Assembly (NCBI RefSeq): GCF_007713705.1
Contig: NZ_VMSJ01000001.1
Coordinates: forward strand, 62,001 to 126,000
Source: Salinicoccus cyprini
GTDB lineage: Bacteria; Bacillota; Bacilli; Staphylococcales; Salinicoccaceae
DNA length: 64,000 nucleotides
Direction of reading: 5' to 3'
Below are positions 1-10,288 of the stretch, piece after piece. The translations under genes were made by a program, and so were the position numbers. The notes beneath the pieces were generated by a model. The model ran no database searches and had not been told where the DNA came from. It was given only the letters and a program-made list of their open reading frames with translations. Each line of letters starts with the position of its first letter. Within the stretch, counting starts at the first letter, position 1.

Positions 1-1
1 T

Positions 2-688
2 CAGATGCTGTCGCTTGAAGCGGCAGGGGCTTCTGTCATCGAGCTCGGCATCCCATTCTCCGATCCGGTGGCGGATGGGCCGGTCATCCAGGCGGCAGGC
101 CAGCGCGCACTGGCAGAAGGGGTCACGCTCAGAGGCATTCTCGAGGAACTCGCCCGGATCAAAGATGACATATCCATTCCGGTGGTGCTCATGACCTATG
201 CCAATCCGGTACTGCGACTCGGTGCGGACACGTTTGCTGAGATGTCCGATGAGGCCGGTGTCTCCGGTGTCATCATGCCGGATGTGCCACTTGAAGAATC
301 CGGAGAATTCGAAGTGCCGCTCCGAAGATATGACATCACCATGATCCGCTTCATTACGCTGAGCAGCTCGGAAGAACGGATCAAGGAAGTGATGGAAGGG
401 GCCGAAGGGTTCATCTATGCCGTAACGGTCAGGGGGACGACAGGCGCAAGAGCAGGATTTGATGCCTCACTGTACGATCATCTGGAAAGCATTTCGAAAA
501 TGACCGATGTACCCGTTTGTGCCGGCTTCGGCATCGGCAGCCGTGAACAGGCGGAGGCGGTCGGCTCACACTGCGACGGCGTCATCGTCGGCAGCAGAAT
601 CGTCGAGCTGATGCATGAGAATAATATCGAAGAAATAGAGGCGCTCATCCCGGAAAATGCAGATATTGCAATAAATGCGTCAAATTGA
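2..688 (+). CDS. trpA: Tryptophan synthase alpha subunit, 5' end outside window
   Basis: The TrpA subunit cleaves indole-3-glycerol phosphate to indole, which passes to TrpB, in the last step of tryptophan synthesis in the cytosol. The reading frame is open to the left edge, so the true start is missing; about 228 codons are visible. The stretch IELGIPFSDPVADGP carries the family's two catalytic acids, the Glu in IELG and the Asp in FSDP. The phosphate-binding glycine-rich segments GTTGARAGF and GFGIGSREQ follow, as expected of a TIM barrel. It is presumably the last gene of a trp operon lying to the left; the pgi promoter begins directly after its stop codon. Identification is secure; only the length is unknown. 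Confidence 0.95.
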   Translation, partial: QMLSLEAAGASVIELGIPFSDPVADGPVIQAAGQRALAEGVTLRGILEELARIKDDISIPVVLMTYANPVLRLGADTFAEMSDEAGVSGVIMPDVPLEESGEFEVPLRRYDITMIRFITLSSSEERIKEVMEGAEGFIYAVTVRGTTGARAGFDASLYDHLESISKMTDVPVCAGFGIGSREQAEAVGSHCDGVIVGSRIVELMHENNIEEIEALIPENADIAINASN

Positions 689-728
689 TTGAAATAGTAT
701 CCCGGTTTTAAATACAATATAATTGTAT
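689..728 (+). promoter_or_regulatory. Probable pgi promoter with overlapping inverted repeat
   Basis: TTGAAA (689-694) and TACAAT (713-718) are separated by 18 bp just after the trpA stop codon. The -10 box sits inside a perfect 7-3-7 inverted repeat, ATACAAT-ATA-ATTGTAT (712-728), which could be an operator or chance in AT-rich DNA. No terminator is visible between trpA and this site, so readthrough into pgi is possible. Confidence 0.5.
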
Positions 729-760
729 ATGATAGAAAAAAACTTTATTTGGAGGATACT

Positions 761-2083
761 ATGACACATATCAAATTCGATTATTCCAATGTAGCGTCAT
801 TCATGAACGAAGCGGAACTCTCCGGCCTGTCACCGTTTGTATCAAGTGTGCATGACATGATTCATGAAGGCACAGGTGCCGGCAGCGACTACCTGGGCTG
901 GGTGAAACTTCCTGAAGACTATGACAAGGAAGAGTTCTCCCGCATTCAGAAGTCTGCTGAAAAGATCAAATCGGATTCCGATGTGCTCGTGGTCATCGGT
1001 ATCGGTGGATCCTATCTGGGCGCGAAAGCGGCAGTAGAAATGCTGACACCGGCATTCGGGCATGATGGACCGGAAATCGTATTTGCCGGACATCAGCTCT
1101 CAAGCCACTATATGAATGAGCTGAAGGACTACCTTGGTGGCAAGGACTTTTCAATCAATGTCATCAGCAAATCCGGAACAACAACGGAACCTGCCATTGC
1201 ATTCCGTGTCTTCAAGAAGCTGCTTGAAGAGAAGTATGACAACCCGACGGAACGCATCTATGTAACGACGGACAAGGAAAAGGGTGCGCTCAACACGCTG
1301 GCCCGTGAAAAAGGCTATGAAATGTTTGTCGTACCGGATGATGTCGGTGGCAGATACTCGGTACTGACTGCTGTCGGCCTGCTGCCGATTGCAGCATCCG
1401 GCATTGATATCGAAGCAATGATGGAAGGTGCACGTGCTGCCATGGACGAGCTCCAGGAAGCATCGCTCGAAAGCAATCCGGCGTACCAGTATGCAGTCGT
1501 CCGCAACGCCCTGTACAATAAAGGCTATGATGTGGAGATGCTGATCAACTATGACGCACGCCTGTCCTACTTCGGCGAGTGGTGGAAGCAGCTCTTCGGC
1601 GAGAGTGAAGGCAAGGACAACAAGGGAATTCTGCCGCACAGCGCCAACTTCACCACGGATCTGCATTCACTTGGCCAGTACATCCAGGAAGGCAGACGCA
1701 TGCTGATGGAGACGGTCATCAATGTAGAGACGCCACTCAGTGATGTGACGATCGAGGCGGAGGAACAGGATCTCGATGGTCTCAACTACCTTGAAGGCAT
1801 GACGGTCGATGAGGTGAACCATCAGGCCATGCGCGGAACCATTCTTGCTCATGTAGATGGTGGTGTACCGAACATGATCGTCACTGTACCGAAGCTTGAT
1901 GCATATACATTCGGCTATATGGCCTACTTCTTCGAGCTTGCATGTGCGATGAGCGGATATCTGCTCGGCGTCAACCCGTTCAATCAGCCGGGTGTTGAAG
2001 CATACAAGCAGAACATGTTCGCACTTCTTGGAAAATCAGGCTATGAAGATCTTAAAAAGCAATTGAATGACAGGCTCAATTAA
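761..2083 (+). CDS. pgi: Glucose-6-phosphate isomerase
   Basis: Cytosolic enzyme interconverting glucose 6-phosphate and fructose 6-phosphate, the branch point of glycolysis and gluconeogenesis. The product is 440 residues, the usual size for the short Firmicutes form. Visible are the glycine-rich [10 protein letters not shown], the sugar-phosphate-binding [13 protein letters not shown] of the SIS fold, the signature [15 protein letters not shown] and, near the C-terminus, [14 protein letters not shown]. The ATG at 761 is chosen because GGAGG at 751-755 lies six bases upstream; a TTG at 749 in the same frame overlaps that ribosome site and is rejected. A hairpin terminator follows. Position before the TVP38 gene and spsB matches Staphylococcus. 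Confidence 0.97.
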   Translation: MTHIKFDYSNVASFMNEAELSGLSPFVSSVHDMIHEGTGAGSDYLGWVKLPEDYDKEEFSRIQKSAEKIKSDSDVLVVIGIGGSYLGAKAAVEMLTPAFGHDGPEIVFAGHQLSSHYMNELKDYLGGKDFSINVISKSGTTTEPAIAFRVFKKLLEEKYDNPTERIYVTTDKEKGALNTLAREKGYEMFVVPDDVGGRYSVLTAVGLLPIAASGIDIEAMMEGARAAMDELQEASLESNPAYQYAVVRNALYNKGYDVEMLINYDARLSYFGEWWKQLFGESEGKDNKGILPHSANFTTDLHSLGQYIQEGRRMLMETVINVETPLSDVTIEAEEQDLDGLNYLEGMTVDEVNHQAMRGTILAHVDGGVPNMIVTVPKLDAYTFGYMAYFFELACAMSGYLLGVNPFNQPGVEAYKQNMFALLGKSGYEDLKKQLNDRLN

Positions 2084-2108
2084 AAATTATATAATTGATG
2101 GATAGTCA

Positions 2109-2139
2109 GGCTATATTACACTGTAATATAGCCTTTATT
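2109..2139 (+). terminator. Intrinsic terminator after pgi
   Basis: GGCTATATTA and TAATATAGCC form a perfect 10-bp stem with a 5-base loop, followed by the T-rich TTTATT. Confidence 0.75.
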
Positions 2140-2159
2140 AGATATGTGAGGTCATGTGT

Positions 2160-2765
2160 GTGGAATTTCGGACATTGCTTGAAAAATTTACGACTCAGGA
2201 AGGATTGGAATCACTGTTTGAGGAAGTCGAAGCGATTGGCATCATTGTCGGTTTCCTGCTTGCGATGGCGGAGGCATTCCTGCCTTTTCTGCCACTGTTT
2301 GCGATTGTAATCATCAATCTCAATTCGTACGGACTCATTCTGGGCTTTCTGACAAGCTACTCGGCAACCGTCCTCGGAAGCTACCTTGTGTTTCTGACGG
2401 TCAGATACTTTCTCAGAAAGCCCGCTCAGAAATACATTGTTAAACACGAAAAGCTCAGCAGTATGCTGAGATTTGTCGATCACAAGGGGTTTGCCTTCCT
2501 GCTGATTCTGCTGTCCATACCCTTTACTCCAAGTTCAGTCATCAATGTCATCGCAGCTTTATCGAATCTTAGAAAAAGCGTATACTTATGTATATTGATT
2601 GTAGCAAAAGCGATCATGATTCTGCTGATGTCAGTTGTCGGTTACGATATCACATCATTTTTCACTTCACCGCTACAGTTGACGATTTCAATTGTTTTCC
2701 TGGTACTGCTCTATTTCTTCTCGAAGTGGTACCAGAAATATATCAACAGCAAACTAGAGAAATAG
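2160..2765 (+). CDS. TVP38/TMEM64 (DedA-like) membrane protein
   Basis: Integral membrane protein of about 201 residues with several hydrophobic spans and the VTT-type core: a G-rich segment (LTSYSATVLGSYLVFLTVRYFLR region) followed by a charged loop and the segment FLLILLSIPFTPSSVINVIAAL. Members of this family act in membrane lipid homeostasis; the exact substrate of this subgroup is not established. GTG at 2160 is preferred because GAGG (2148-2151) is eight bases upstream, whereas the ATG at 2154 is only two bases from it. The gene lies between pgi and spsB as in Staphylococcus and probably shares a transcript with spsB, 12 bases downstream. Confidence 0.8.
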   Translation: MEFRTLLEKFTTQEGLESLFEEVEAIGIIVGFLLAMAEAFLPFLPLFAIVIINLNSYGLILGFLTSYSATVLGSYLVFLTVRYFLRKPAQKYIVKHEKLSSMLRFVDHKGFAFLLILLSIPFTPSSVINVIAALSNLRKSVYLCILIVAKAIMILLMSVVGYDITSFFTSPLQLTISIVFLVLLYFFSKWYQKYINSKLEK

Positions 2766-2777
2766 AGGTGAAGTCGA

Positions 2778-3311
2778 GTGAAGAAGGAAATTGGTGAGTG
2801 GCTTGTCGCAATCATCGTTGCTGTCGTACTCATTATCATTATCCGGTCGTTTCTATTCGTTTCCTATACTGTGGATGGTCTAAGCATGGATCCGACTTTT
2901 GAAGATGAGGATCGGGTCGTTGTCAATAAATTCATGCAGCACTTCAGCGAGTATGAGACGGGGGATGTCGTCGTCTTCCATTCGGAAGCGGGACCGGCCT
3001 ATGTCAAACGGATCATCGGTACGCCGGGGGATACGGTGACGATGGAGGACAAGCAGGTCTATGTGAACGGTGAACCGCTCGAAGAGGATTATGTTGTGCA
3101 TACGGAAGATACGTACCTGGATAATTTCACGCTGCCGGAGCTCGGGGTGGACGGCGAGACACTCCCCGAGGACAAGTATCTCGTGCTTGGGGATAATCGG
3201 CCTGTAAGCCGTGACAGCCGTGATTTCGGTACGGTGGACGAATCCCAGATTGTCGGAGAAGTACAATTGAGATTCTGGCCGCTGAACAGGATTGCAGTGA
3301 ATTTTGAATAG
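2778..3311 (+). CDS. spsB: Type I signal peptidase
   Basis: Membrane-anchored serine protease that removes signal peptides from exported proteins. Its 177 residues begin with a single N-terminal membrane anchor (about residues 9-27), then the catalytic Ser in GLSMDPTF and the catalytic Lys in YVKRIIGTPGD. The late box LGDNRPVSRDSRDFG is also present. This is a complete active set, unlike the inactive SpsA paralogue that precedes SpsB in S. aureus; no such paralogue exists here. The GTG start at 2778 has AGAGGTG seven bases upstream. It directly precedes addB, as in staphylococci. Confidence 0.95.
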   Translation: MKKEIGEWLVAIIVAVVLIIIIRSFLFVSYTVDGLSMDPTFEDEDRVVVNKFMQHFSEYETGDVVVFHSEAGPAYVKRIIGTPGDTVTMEDKQVYVNGEPLEEDYVVHTEDTYLDNFTLPELGVDGETLPEDKYLVLGDNRPVSRDSRDFGTVDESQIVGEVQLRFWPLNRIAVNFE

Positions 3312-3314
3312 GAG

Positions 3315-3336
3315 GGCACCCTGAGGGGTGTCTTTT
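3315..3336 (+). terminator. Weak terminator-like hairpin between spsB and addB
   Basis: GGCACCC and GGGTGTC form a 7-bp stem (one G-T pair) with loop TGAG, followed by TTTT. It is short and may only attenuate readthrough into addB, whose ribosome site AAGGAGAGG follows at about 3341. Confidence 0.4.
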
Positions 3337-3354
3337 GCATAAGGAGAGGAAAAT

Positions 3355-6300
3355 ATGGGAATCAATATCTGGACGGGAATCAGCGGGACCGGCAAGACAC
3401 GGCAGATGTTCGAGGAAATCAATGACATCACAAGTGCGGCGCCGCTCGGTTCAAGCATCTATATCATCACCCCGACGCAGAACACATTGAGGTATGAGAA
3501 CATCATCACCAACCCGACGGATGAGAATCCCGGCGTCGGCAGCCTGCGTACAGCGGTGTTCAGCTTCGCCCGGCTGATGTGGCATATTTTCAATGAAACG
3601 GGCCACTCCACGCGTGATGCACTGTCCGAGAGCGGGCATATCATGCTGATCCACAAGATGATGAATGAGATGAAGGCGGAGTTCGATTTCTATCGCGACA
3701 GTGCGCAGTACATAAAATTTTCAGGCAAGGTGCTCGATATGCTGAGCGAGTTCCGCTCCTACCGTGTATCACCGGATGATTTCCAGCGGGTGGACGCTCC
3801 TGCGGGACGTGTACAGGACAAGATGCATGATCTTGAGATCATCTACCGCAGCTGGGAGAAGCGCATTACGGAACTCCAGATCGAGGACATCAACCTGACC
3901 GACCAGTTCATCAACCTGCTGTATTCGGATACGCCGATCCGATCGCTTGAAGATGCTGTCATCTATATCGATGGCTTCCACAACTTCACGGAAAGCGAAT
4001 TTGCGCTGATCCAGGCACTTGAAACCCGGGTCCGTGACATCAACCTGCTGCTGACCCACCAGGGAACGAACAAGCAGCTGTTCAGAAAGACTGATGCAGT
4101 CATCGAGCGTCTGCGGTATCTGCTCGGCGATGACAAACTGGCTTTCGAGCATTTCGGGGAGGATTTCAGACGCTCCAGCAGAAGCGGTCTGATCCAGGTC
4201 GAACGCTACTTCGATCTCGGGGACCCGATCTACGACTACGACGGCGTCATCTTCACAGAGGCGCCGAATGTCCTTGAGGAAGTTAATGATGTGGCCAGGG
4301 AGATCGAATCGCTCGTATTCGACGGCAAGGCATACTATACGGATATCGGTGTACTCTACCGCGACACGAACTATGAACCGGTCATCCAGTCGGCCTTCAG
4401 AAGATACAATATATCCTACCATATCGACAAGAAGGTGCCGATGCGCGCCCATCCATTCGTCCAGTTCATAATGAGCCTGCTCGAGTGCTACATGAGGAAC
4501 TATGAGTTCGGTGCCTTCATGAATGTACTGAAGACGGGCTACTTGTGCGAGGCTTCGGAAAGGCACCATATCGACCAGCTTGAGAACTTTGCGCTTGAAC
4601 GCGGGCTGAACGGCGCTGCACTGTTCGATGACGACCAGTTCCGCTACCATATGGAAGTGACCGAGTATGGCGTGAGACGGGTGGATCGAAGTGATGCCCA
4701 TGCCGGGCTGATCCAGTTTAAAAATCAGGTCCTCGGCAAGCTTGAACGCCTCTTCAAGGCATTCAGGGAAGAGCAGACGGTCCGCGACTATATCAATGCC
4801 ATCTACAACTTCGTCCTCGAGGAGGACATACTGGACAAGCTTGCAGAAGAGATGAAAACACTCGATGCGCGTCACGAAATACAGACGAGGGATGAGACCG
4901 AGCAGGCCTACAATATGTTCATCCGTCTGCTGGATGATGCCTATACGGTCTTTGACGACGAGCAGGTGTCATTCGCAATCTTCTATGAGACATTCATCGA
5001 TGGGCTGAAGAATGCGGAGTTCAGCCTGCTGCCGTCGACCATCGACCAAGTCATGGTTGGATCGCTCGATCTGTCCAAAGTGGAAAATAAGAAATACATC
5101 TTCATCATCGGTCTGAACCGCGATGTCATGCCGCGTGAGAGCCGCAATACGGACCTCATCTCGGACGAGGAGAAGATGGTGTTCGAAAATGCGGACATCG
5201 AGCTGTCACCGGACTCCCGGACACTCAGCCAGGATGAACGCTTCGTCTTCTATCTCGGCGTGACGCGCGCCACCGAAGGGCTCTATCTCAGCTGGTCCGC
5301 CACACTGCCATCGGGTGAAGTGACGAAGATCAGTCCCTTCGTCGATGAAATGCTGCCCGGACCAGAACGAGTGCGGAACTATGAGTACAGGCGCACAAGC
5401 GAGTACGACCGCTTCAATCCGACCCGTCTCATCACCTCCATAGAAAGCATGGAGCCCACACTACACCTGAAAGTGCGCGAGATGATGACAGCACCTGTCA
5501 GCGACCCGGCGGAATTTCTCAGGCTGCCTGAATACAGAGGCTGGGTTGAAGCCTACCATGTACTGATGAAGGAACGCTGGCACGATGTATATCCGAGAAT
5601 GAGGCGCAATCTCACCTATGACAACCGTGCCGGCACCCTGTCACGTGAAGTGGCCGAAGCGCTCTATTCCGAGGAAATGAACGCCAGTGTGTCCCGTTTC
5701 GAGTCCTTTTTCAGGTGTCCATTCCAGCACTTCAGCAGATATGGCCTAAAGCTCCGGGTCAGAAAGCCGTACCAGGTGGCACCGCTTGAGCTCGGCAACC
5801 TGTACCACGAAGTGCTGTATGATGTCGTCAAGAGCCTCGACTATACACTCGACCATGATGAAGACAGAATAGAGGCACAGGTGGCGGAGTCCATCGAACG
5901 CTTCTCGCAGGCGATCCAGTTCGGCATCTTCGAGCACAGCGGATACTACCAGTCACTCAAATCACGTGCCAGGGATGCAATCATCAAGCTCCTTCTGTTC
6001 ATGAAGGAGATCGAGAATCTCGGGGAGTACAGGATTGCCGATGTGGAACTGTCCTTCGGCTTCAAGGATAGTCCGATGGAAGAGATGACGCTGACGAGCA
6101 AAGATGGCTATCAGATCCATCTGCGCGGGAAGATCGACCGCGTCGACATGTATGAAACGGGGGAAGGCGCCTATGTCAACCTGATCGACTACAAGTCGAG
6201 TGCCAGAAGCATTTCACGCGAGGGCGTGCTGAACGGTCTCGAGCTTCAGATGATGACCTACATGCATGTACTGATGACAAAAGGGCCGGCCTATTTCGGC

Positions 6301-6864
6301 AAGGAGAAGATCATGCCGAACAGCATGTTGTTCTTCCCGGTGAAGGATCCGCTGCTCTCCCTTGACGATGAAGCTGAACCTGAGGATGTGGCCCGCGAGC
6401 ATAAAAAGCGCATGCGGCCGGATGGCGTCTTCATCAATGAAAGCGAGGCCTATGATACGGTGCTTGACGACAGTTCCGTCGGCATCGGCGGCATGCTGTC
6501 CGGTCTCGAAGATTTCAAGGAATACGGCGACTACCTGCCGATATCCGTGTCGAAAAACGGCAAGATCAACGCACGGACGAAAGGCAAGTACTTCAGTCCC
6601 GCACTGTTCGACCACTACGCCCGCCGCATCATGGACATGTATCAGAACGCGACCGATGAAATCTATGGCGGCGAAGTGCTCGCCTCGCCGATGGCGATGG
6701 ATGCAGGCAACAGGCGGCTCGCATGCGAAATGTGCGATTTCAAATCTGCATGCCATATCGATGCCCTGATGAACCGTCAGGATGTACGGAAAAATGAGTT
6801 GAATGAAGAAGCAGTGAGTCTATTTGAAAGTGAGGTGTCGATCGATGGTCCAGTGGACAGATAG
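3355..6864 (+). CDS. addB: ATP-dependent helicase/nuclease subunit B (RexB/AddB)
   Basis: Partner of AddA in the RecBCD-like complex that resects double-strand breaks and responds to Chi. At 1169 residues it has normal length. The N-terminus carries a Walker A motif, GISGTGKT (residues 8-15). The C-terminal RecB-type nuclease has GKIDRVD and LIDYKSS. The four cysteines of the family's iron-sulphur cluster are present: Cys788 (RCPFQHF) and Cys1124, Cys1127 and Cys1133 (CEMCDFKSAC). The ATG at 3355 follows AAGGAGAGG. The end overlaps the addA start by 20 bases, implying translational coupling. Confidence 0.96.
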   Translation: MGINIWTGISGTGKTRQMFEEINDITSAAPLGSSIYIITPTQNTLRYENIITNPTDENPGVGSLRTAVFSFARLMWHIFNETGHSTRDALSESGHIMLIHKMMNEMKAEFDFYRDSAQYIKFSGKVLDMLSEFRSYRVSPDDFQRVDAPAGRVQDKMHDLEIIYRSWEKRITELQIEDINLTDQFINLLYSDTPIRSLEDAVIYIDGFHNFTESEFALIQALETRVRDINLLLTHQGTNKQLFRKTDAVIERLRYLLGDDKLAFEHFGEDFRRSSRSGLIQVERYFDLGDPIYDYDGVIFTEAPNVLEEVNDVAREIESLVFDGKAYYTDIGVLYRDTNYEPVIQSAFRRYNISYHIDKKVPMRAHPFVQFIMSLLECYMRNYEFGAFMNVLKTGYLCEASERHHIDQLENFALERGLNGAALFDDDQFRYHMEVTEYGVRRVDRSDAHAGLIQFKNQVLGKLERLFKAFREEQTVRDYINAIYNFVLEEDILDKLAEEMKTLDARHEIQTRDETEQAYNMFIRLLDDAYTVFDDEQVSFAIFYETFIDGLKNAEFSLLPSTIDQVMVGSLDLSKVENKKYIFIIGLNRDVMPRESRNTDLISDEEKMVFENADIELSPDSRTLSQDERFVFYLGVTRATEGLYLSWSATLPSGEVTKISPFVDEMLPGPERVRNYEYRRTSEYDRFNPTRLITSIESMEPTLHLKVREMMTAPVSDPAEFLRLPEYRGWVEAYHVLMKERWHDVYPRMRRNLTYDNRAGTLSREVAEALYSEEMNASVSRFESFFRCPFQHFSRYGLKLRVRKPYQVAPLELGNLYHEVLYDVVKSLDYTLDHDEDRIEAQVAESIERFSQAIQFGIFEHSGYYQSLKSRARDAIIKLLLFMKEIENLGEYRIADVELSFGFKDSPMEEMTLTSKDGYQIHLRGKIDRVDMYETGEGAYVNLIDYKSSARSISREGVLNGLELQMMTYMHVLMTKGPAYFGKEKIMPNSMLFFPVKDPLLSLDDEAEPEDVAREHKKRMRPDGVFINESEAYDTVLDDSSVGIGGMLSGLEDFKEYGDYLPISVSKNGKINARTKGKYFSPALFDHYARRIMDMYQNATDEIYGGEVLASPMAMDAGNRRLACEMCDFKSACHIDALMNRQDVRKNELNEEAVSLFESEVSIDGPVDR

Positions 6865-9800
6865 GCAGCTTGAAGCAATTGAATATGAAGGGTCGGACGT
6901 TCTGGTTGCCGCTGCAGCAGGCAGCGGCAAGACGACGGTCCTGGTCGAGCGGATCATCCGCCGGGTGCTTGACGGGCGCTACGGCATCGACGGGGTGTTC
7001 GTCGCCACCTTCACCAATATGAGCGCCAGGGATATGAAGGACAAGATCGAGAAGGCGCTCAGGGGCGCCTACCAGGAAAAGCGTGATCCGAACATCTACA
7101 ACGAAATGCTCAAGCTGAAGGAAGCGCATATCTCCACGCTGCACAGCTTCTGCCTGCACCTGATCCAGATGCACTACAACACCATCGGCCTGTCGCCTGA
7201 TATGCGGACGCTTGGTGATGTTGAGATGAAAATCCGCCTCGATCAGGTCATTTCGAATGTGCTTGAAGCGTACTATTCGAAAGGGGAGCCGGACTTCAAC
7301 ACACTTGCCATGATGCTGTCGACCGACAAGAGCAATGACGGCCTGCTGAACACGGTCCGTGACCTCTACTATACCGCAGTGGCCAGTCCCGATCCGCGCG
7401 GCTATCTGGAACGCAATATCGACCAGTACCACAATACCGGTCACCTGCAGTCGATTCTCGATGCCCATGATCATAATATCAGGCTGAAGCTCGATGCTCT
7501 GATGAATGACGTCGATCTGCTGCGCCACCACTACAACACCGTGACGCACAGCACGATCAAGGATGCCCAGGTCCGCGATGCCTTTGACGCACTCGAGGCA
7601 CTTGCCCGGAAGGTCATGCAGTCGATCGAAGCGAACCGCAATGGCGAGCTTGCCGAACTGCCGCCATTTGCACTCAAGGATGGACGTACTGCCTTCATCA
7701 AAAACATTGAGGATCCGGACGAGAAAGCACAGCTGCTCGCATTGCAGAACCGAGTGAAGAAGCGCTATACGGGAATAAAGGATGCACGCGCCTATACGCT
7801 CGAGCGCGTAGCCGATGAAATGGCACCGATGAATGGACCGAGCAATGTGCTGATCCGGATCGTTGCCGATGTCATCGACCGCTTCCAGAACCAGAAGCTG
7901 TCACGGAATGAAATGGACTTCTCAGACTATGAGCATTATGCACTGGCTATTCTGAATGCACAGGATGGTGCGGTGAGAAAGCTGTACCAGAGCCGCTTCA
8001 AGGAAGTCATGATTGATGAGTACCAGGACATCAACCGGGTCCAGGAAGCCATCATCCAGTCGCTCAAAACCGGCGACGAAACGTCAGGCAACCTGTTCAT
8101 GGTGGGCGACGTCAAGCAGTCCATCTACAAGTTCAGACAGGCCGATCCGTCACTTTTCATCGAGAAGTCGGAACGGTTCGGTGCCCCGGACAGCGGCAAA
8201 CTCATCAGTCTGAACCACAATTTCCGTTCCCGTGGAGAAGTGATCGATCTGACCAACGCGGTATTTGAGCGCATCATGGACAGGGAAGTGGGGGAAGTGG
8301 AATATGATGAAACCCATCGCCTCGTCCAGGGCAACCATCTCGATGCCCCGCCGCTGCCGTCGGAAGTCCACATCATCGAAGATGCCGAAAGCCGCGGAGA
8401 TGATGCTGAAATCGTGCATATTGCACAAGTCGTCAAGCAGCTGAAAAAGAAGGGTGCCGACTACAATGACATCGTCATCCTGACCCGCAATACGCGCGAT
8501 AACGAAGCCTACCGCAAGCTGCTGTCGGAAGCGGAGCTGCCGGTGTTCGTCAACAACCGTTCCGGCTATCTCGACACACTCGAAATCCGCACGATGATCA
8601 GCATACTATCCATCGTCGATAATCCGCTTCAGGATGACCACCTCGTCGGCACGATGCGGCTGCCGATGTTCAACTTCACCGAAAACGACATTGCGCACAT
8701 ACGCGCAGTCTCAGACTGCGACTACATGTATGAAGCACTGGTGCAGTACGAAGGACCGGCGCTCGTCATGAAGAAGATCGACGAGTTCATGGATGCGCAT
8801 AGGACACTGCAGTCCTATGCCAGATACATGAGTGTGCCGGAGCTGATCGATGAGATCTATGTGGAACTCAATATTGTGGAGTATTTCGCCGGACTGAAAG
8901 GTGGGCTGACCCGCCGTGCCAATCTGAACGGGTTCATTGAAAAGGCCATGGAGTTCGAGAAGATGTCGCATCTGTCGCTGTATGAATTCATTGCGTACAT
9001 CCATCGCATGATCGAGGATGGACAGGATTTCGGCGAGGAGAATACCGTGTCCGATGATGCAGATACGCTGCGTGTCATGACGATCCATGCATCAAAGGGC
9101 CTCGAATTCAGCTACGTCATCTATGCCGGCCTCTATAGGCAGCTGAACATGATGGACCTGATGAAGAAGGTGACCATCCATCCGGATGCGGGCATCGCCT
9201 TCAAGCGTTTCATGCCGGATAACCAGGTCATCCTGCCGAGCATCCATCAGCAGGTGGTGCGCCAGATGATCCAGCAGGAGCGGATCAGCGAGGAGATGCG
9301 CCTCGTCTATGTGGCGATGACGCGTGCCATCGACCAGCTGATCATCCCGCTCGTCTACAAAGCCGGGATGACCGAAAAGTTCACTTATGAAGGCGGCAAG
9401 GTCCACGCCGATGACCGCCTGTCGATCCGCAGCATCCAGGACCTGCTTTCACCGGTGCTCGTCAATACGCCGATGGAAGCACTCCGAATCCATCACATCG
9501 AAGAGGTGGAAGCGGCGCCCCAGGCAATCCGGCACACGTCACTTGATGACATTGAAGCGATGAAGATAGGCGGGAACCAGCTGCTGAAGGAACGGATCCT
9601 CTACCGCTATCCGCACACGCAGGCGACGGAGACGGTGTACAAGGAATCGGTGACGGAAATAAAACGGCGGAACGAGACGCCGCCTGACGATAGTGCCATC
9701 ATCCGGTATGACCGGACACCGAATTTCAGGGCACCGAACTTCCGCAATGATACGCTCGACGCACCGGTCTTCGGTACGATGATGCACCAGATGATGATGC

Positions 9801-10288
9801 ATCTGCTCAACCGCTATGACGACCTCCGCAAGCTCGCGGGTGAGGCACGGGACGCATTCATTGAACAGATGATTCTGGAGAATACTTCGGACGATCCGCT
9901 GATCACACCTGAGCACCAGGCACAGATGATCCGAAACATCCATCATTTCCTCAGTGATGATACGATGTGCGGTCTGCTTGAACAGCAGCGTTCGATCCAC
10001 ACCGAAATACCGTTCATCATGAACCAGAAGGCCATCGGCTATTCAGACTTCGATCTTCAGATGGTGCAGGGGATCGTCGATGCCCTGCTTGAAATGGAGG
10101 ATGACTTCGTCATCATCGACTACAAGACGGACCGTGTCCACCAAACCGGACTGACAGAGGCGGACCTGATCGGACGGTACAGCACACAGATGGATATCTA
10201 CAGACGGTCGCTGATGCAGGCGCTGCAGAAAGATGTTACGGTATACCTATATTTCTTTGACTATGGAGCGATCAGATTTGATAAATGA
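6845..10288 (+). CDS. addA: ATP-dependent helicase/nuclease subunit A (RexA/AddA)
   Basis: UvrD/Rep-type SF1 helicase with a C-terminal RecB nuclease; with AddB it processes DNA ends for RecA loading. The 1147 residues show the Q-motif glutamine (Gln8), Walker A AAAGSGKTT (23-31), Walker B IDEYQD, motif III GDVKQSIYKFRQADP, the late motif VYVAMTRA, and the nuclease core IIDYKTDR (Asp1092, Lys1094). ATG 6845 is chosen over in-frame starts further upstream because GAGGTG (6832-6837) sits just before it. It overlaps addB by 20 bases, and the following membrane protein starts inside its last codons. Confidence 0.96.
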   Translation: MVQWTDRQLEAIEYEGSDVLVAAAAGSGKTTVLVERIIRRVLDGRYGIDGVFVATFTNMSARDMKDKIEKALRGAYQEKRDPNIYNEMLKLKEAHISTLHSFCLHLIQMHYNTIGLSPDMRTLGDVEMKIRLDQVISNVLEAYYSKGEPDFNTLAMMLSTDKSNDGLLNTVRDLYYTAVASPDPRGYLERNIDQYHNTGHLQSILDAHDHNIRLKLDALMNDVDLLRHHYNTVTHSTIKDAQVRDAFDALEALARKVMQSIEANRNGELAELPPFALKDGRTAFIKNIEDPDEKAQLLALQNRVKKRYTGIKDARAYTLERVADEMAPMNGPSNVLIRIVADVIDRFQNQKLSRNEMDFSDYEHYALAILNAQDGAVRKLYQSRFKEVMIDEYQDINRVQEAIIQSLKTGDETSGNLFMVGDVKQSIYKFRQADPSLFIEKSERFGAPDSGKLISLNHNFRSRGEVIDLTNAVFERIMDREVGEVEYDETHRLVQGNHLDAPPLPSEVHIIEDAESRGDDAEIVHIAQVVKQLKKKGADYNDIVILTRNTRDNEAYRKLLSEAELPVFVNNRSGYLDTLEIRTMISILSIVDNPLQDDHLVGTMRLPMFNFTENDIAHIRAVSDCDYMYEALVQYEGPALVMKKIDEFMDAHRTLQSYARYMSVPELIDEIYVELNIVEYFAGLKGGLTRRANLNGFIEKAMEFEKMSHLSLYEFIAYIHRMIEDGQDFGEENTVSDDADTLRVMTIHASKGLEFSYVIYAGLYRQLNMMDLMKKVTIHPDAGIAFKRFMPDNQVILPSIHQQVVRQMIQQERISEEMRLVYVAMTRAIDQLIIPLVYKAGMTEKFTYEGGKVHADDRLSIRSIQDLLSPVLVNTPMEALRIHHIEEVEAAPQAIRHTSLDDIEAMKIGGNQLLKERILYRYPHTQATETVYKESVTEIKRRNETPPDDSAIIRYDRTPNFRAPNFRNDTLDAPVFGTMMHQMMMHLLNRYDDLRKLAGEARDAFIEQMILENTSDDPLITPEHQAQMIRNIHHFLSDDTMCGLLEQQRSIHTEIPFIMNQKAIGYSDFDLQMVQGIVDALLEMEDDFVIIDYKTDRVHQTGLTEADLIGRYSTQMDIYRRSLMQALQKDVTVYLYFFDYGAIRFDK

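Noticed and set aside
3769-4875. 368-codon minus-strand frame inside addB
   Set aside because: Exact antisense of a well-supported gene; the translation has no family pattern and reflects the host gene's codon use.
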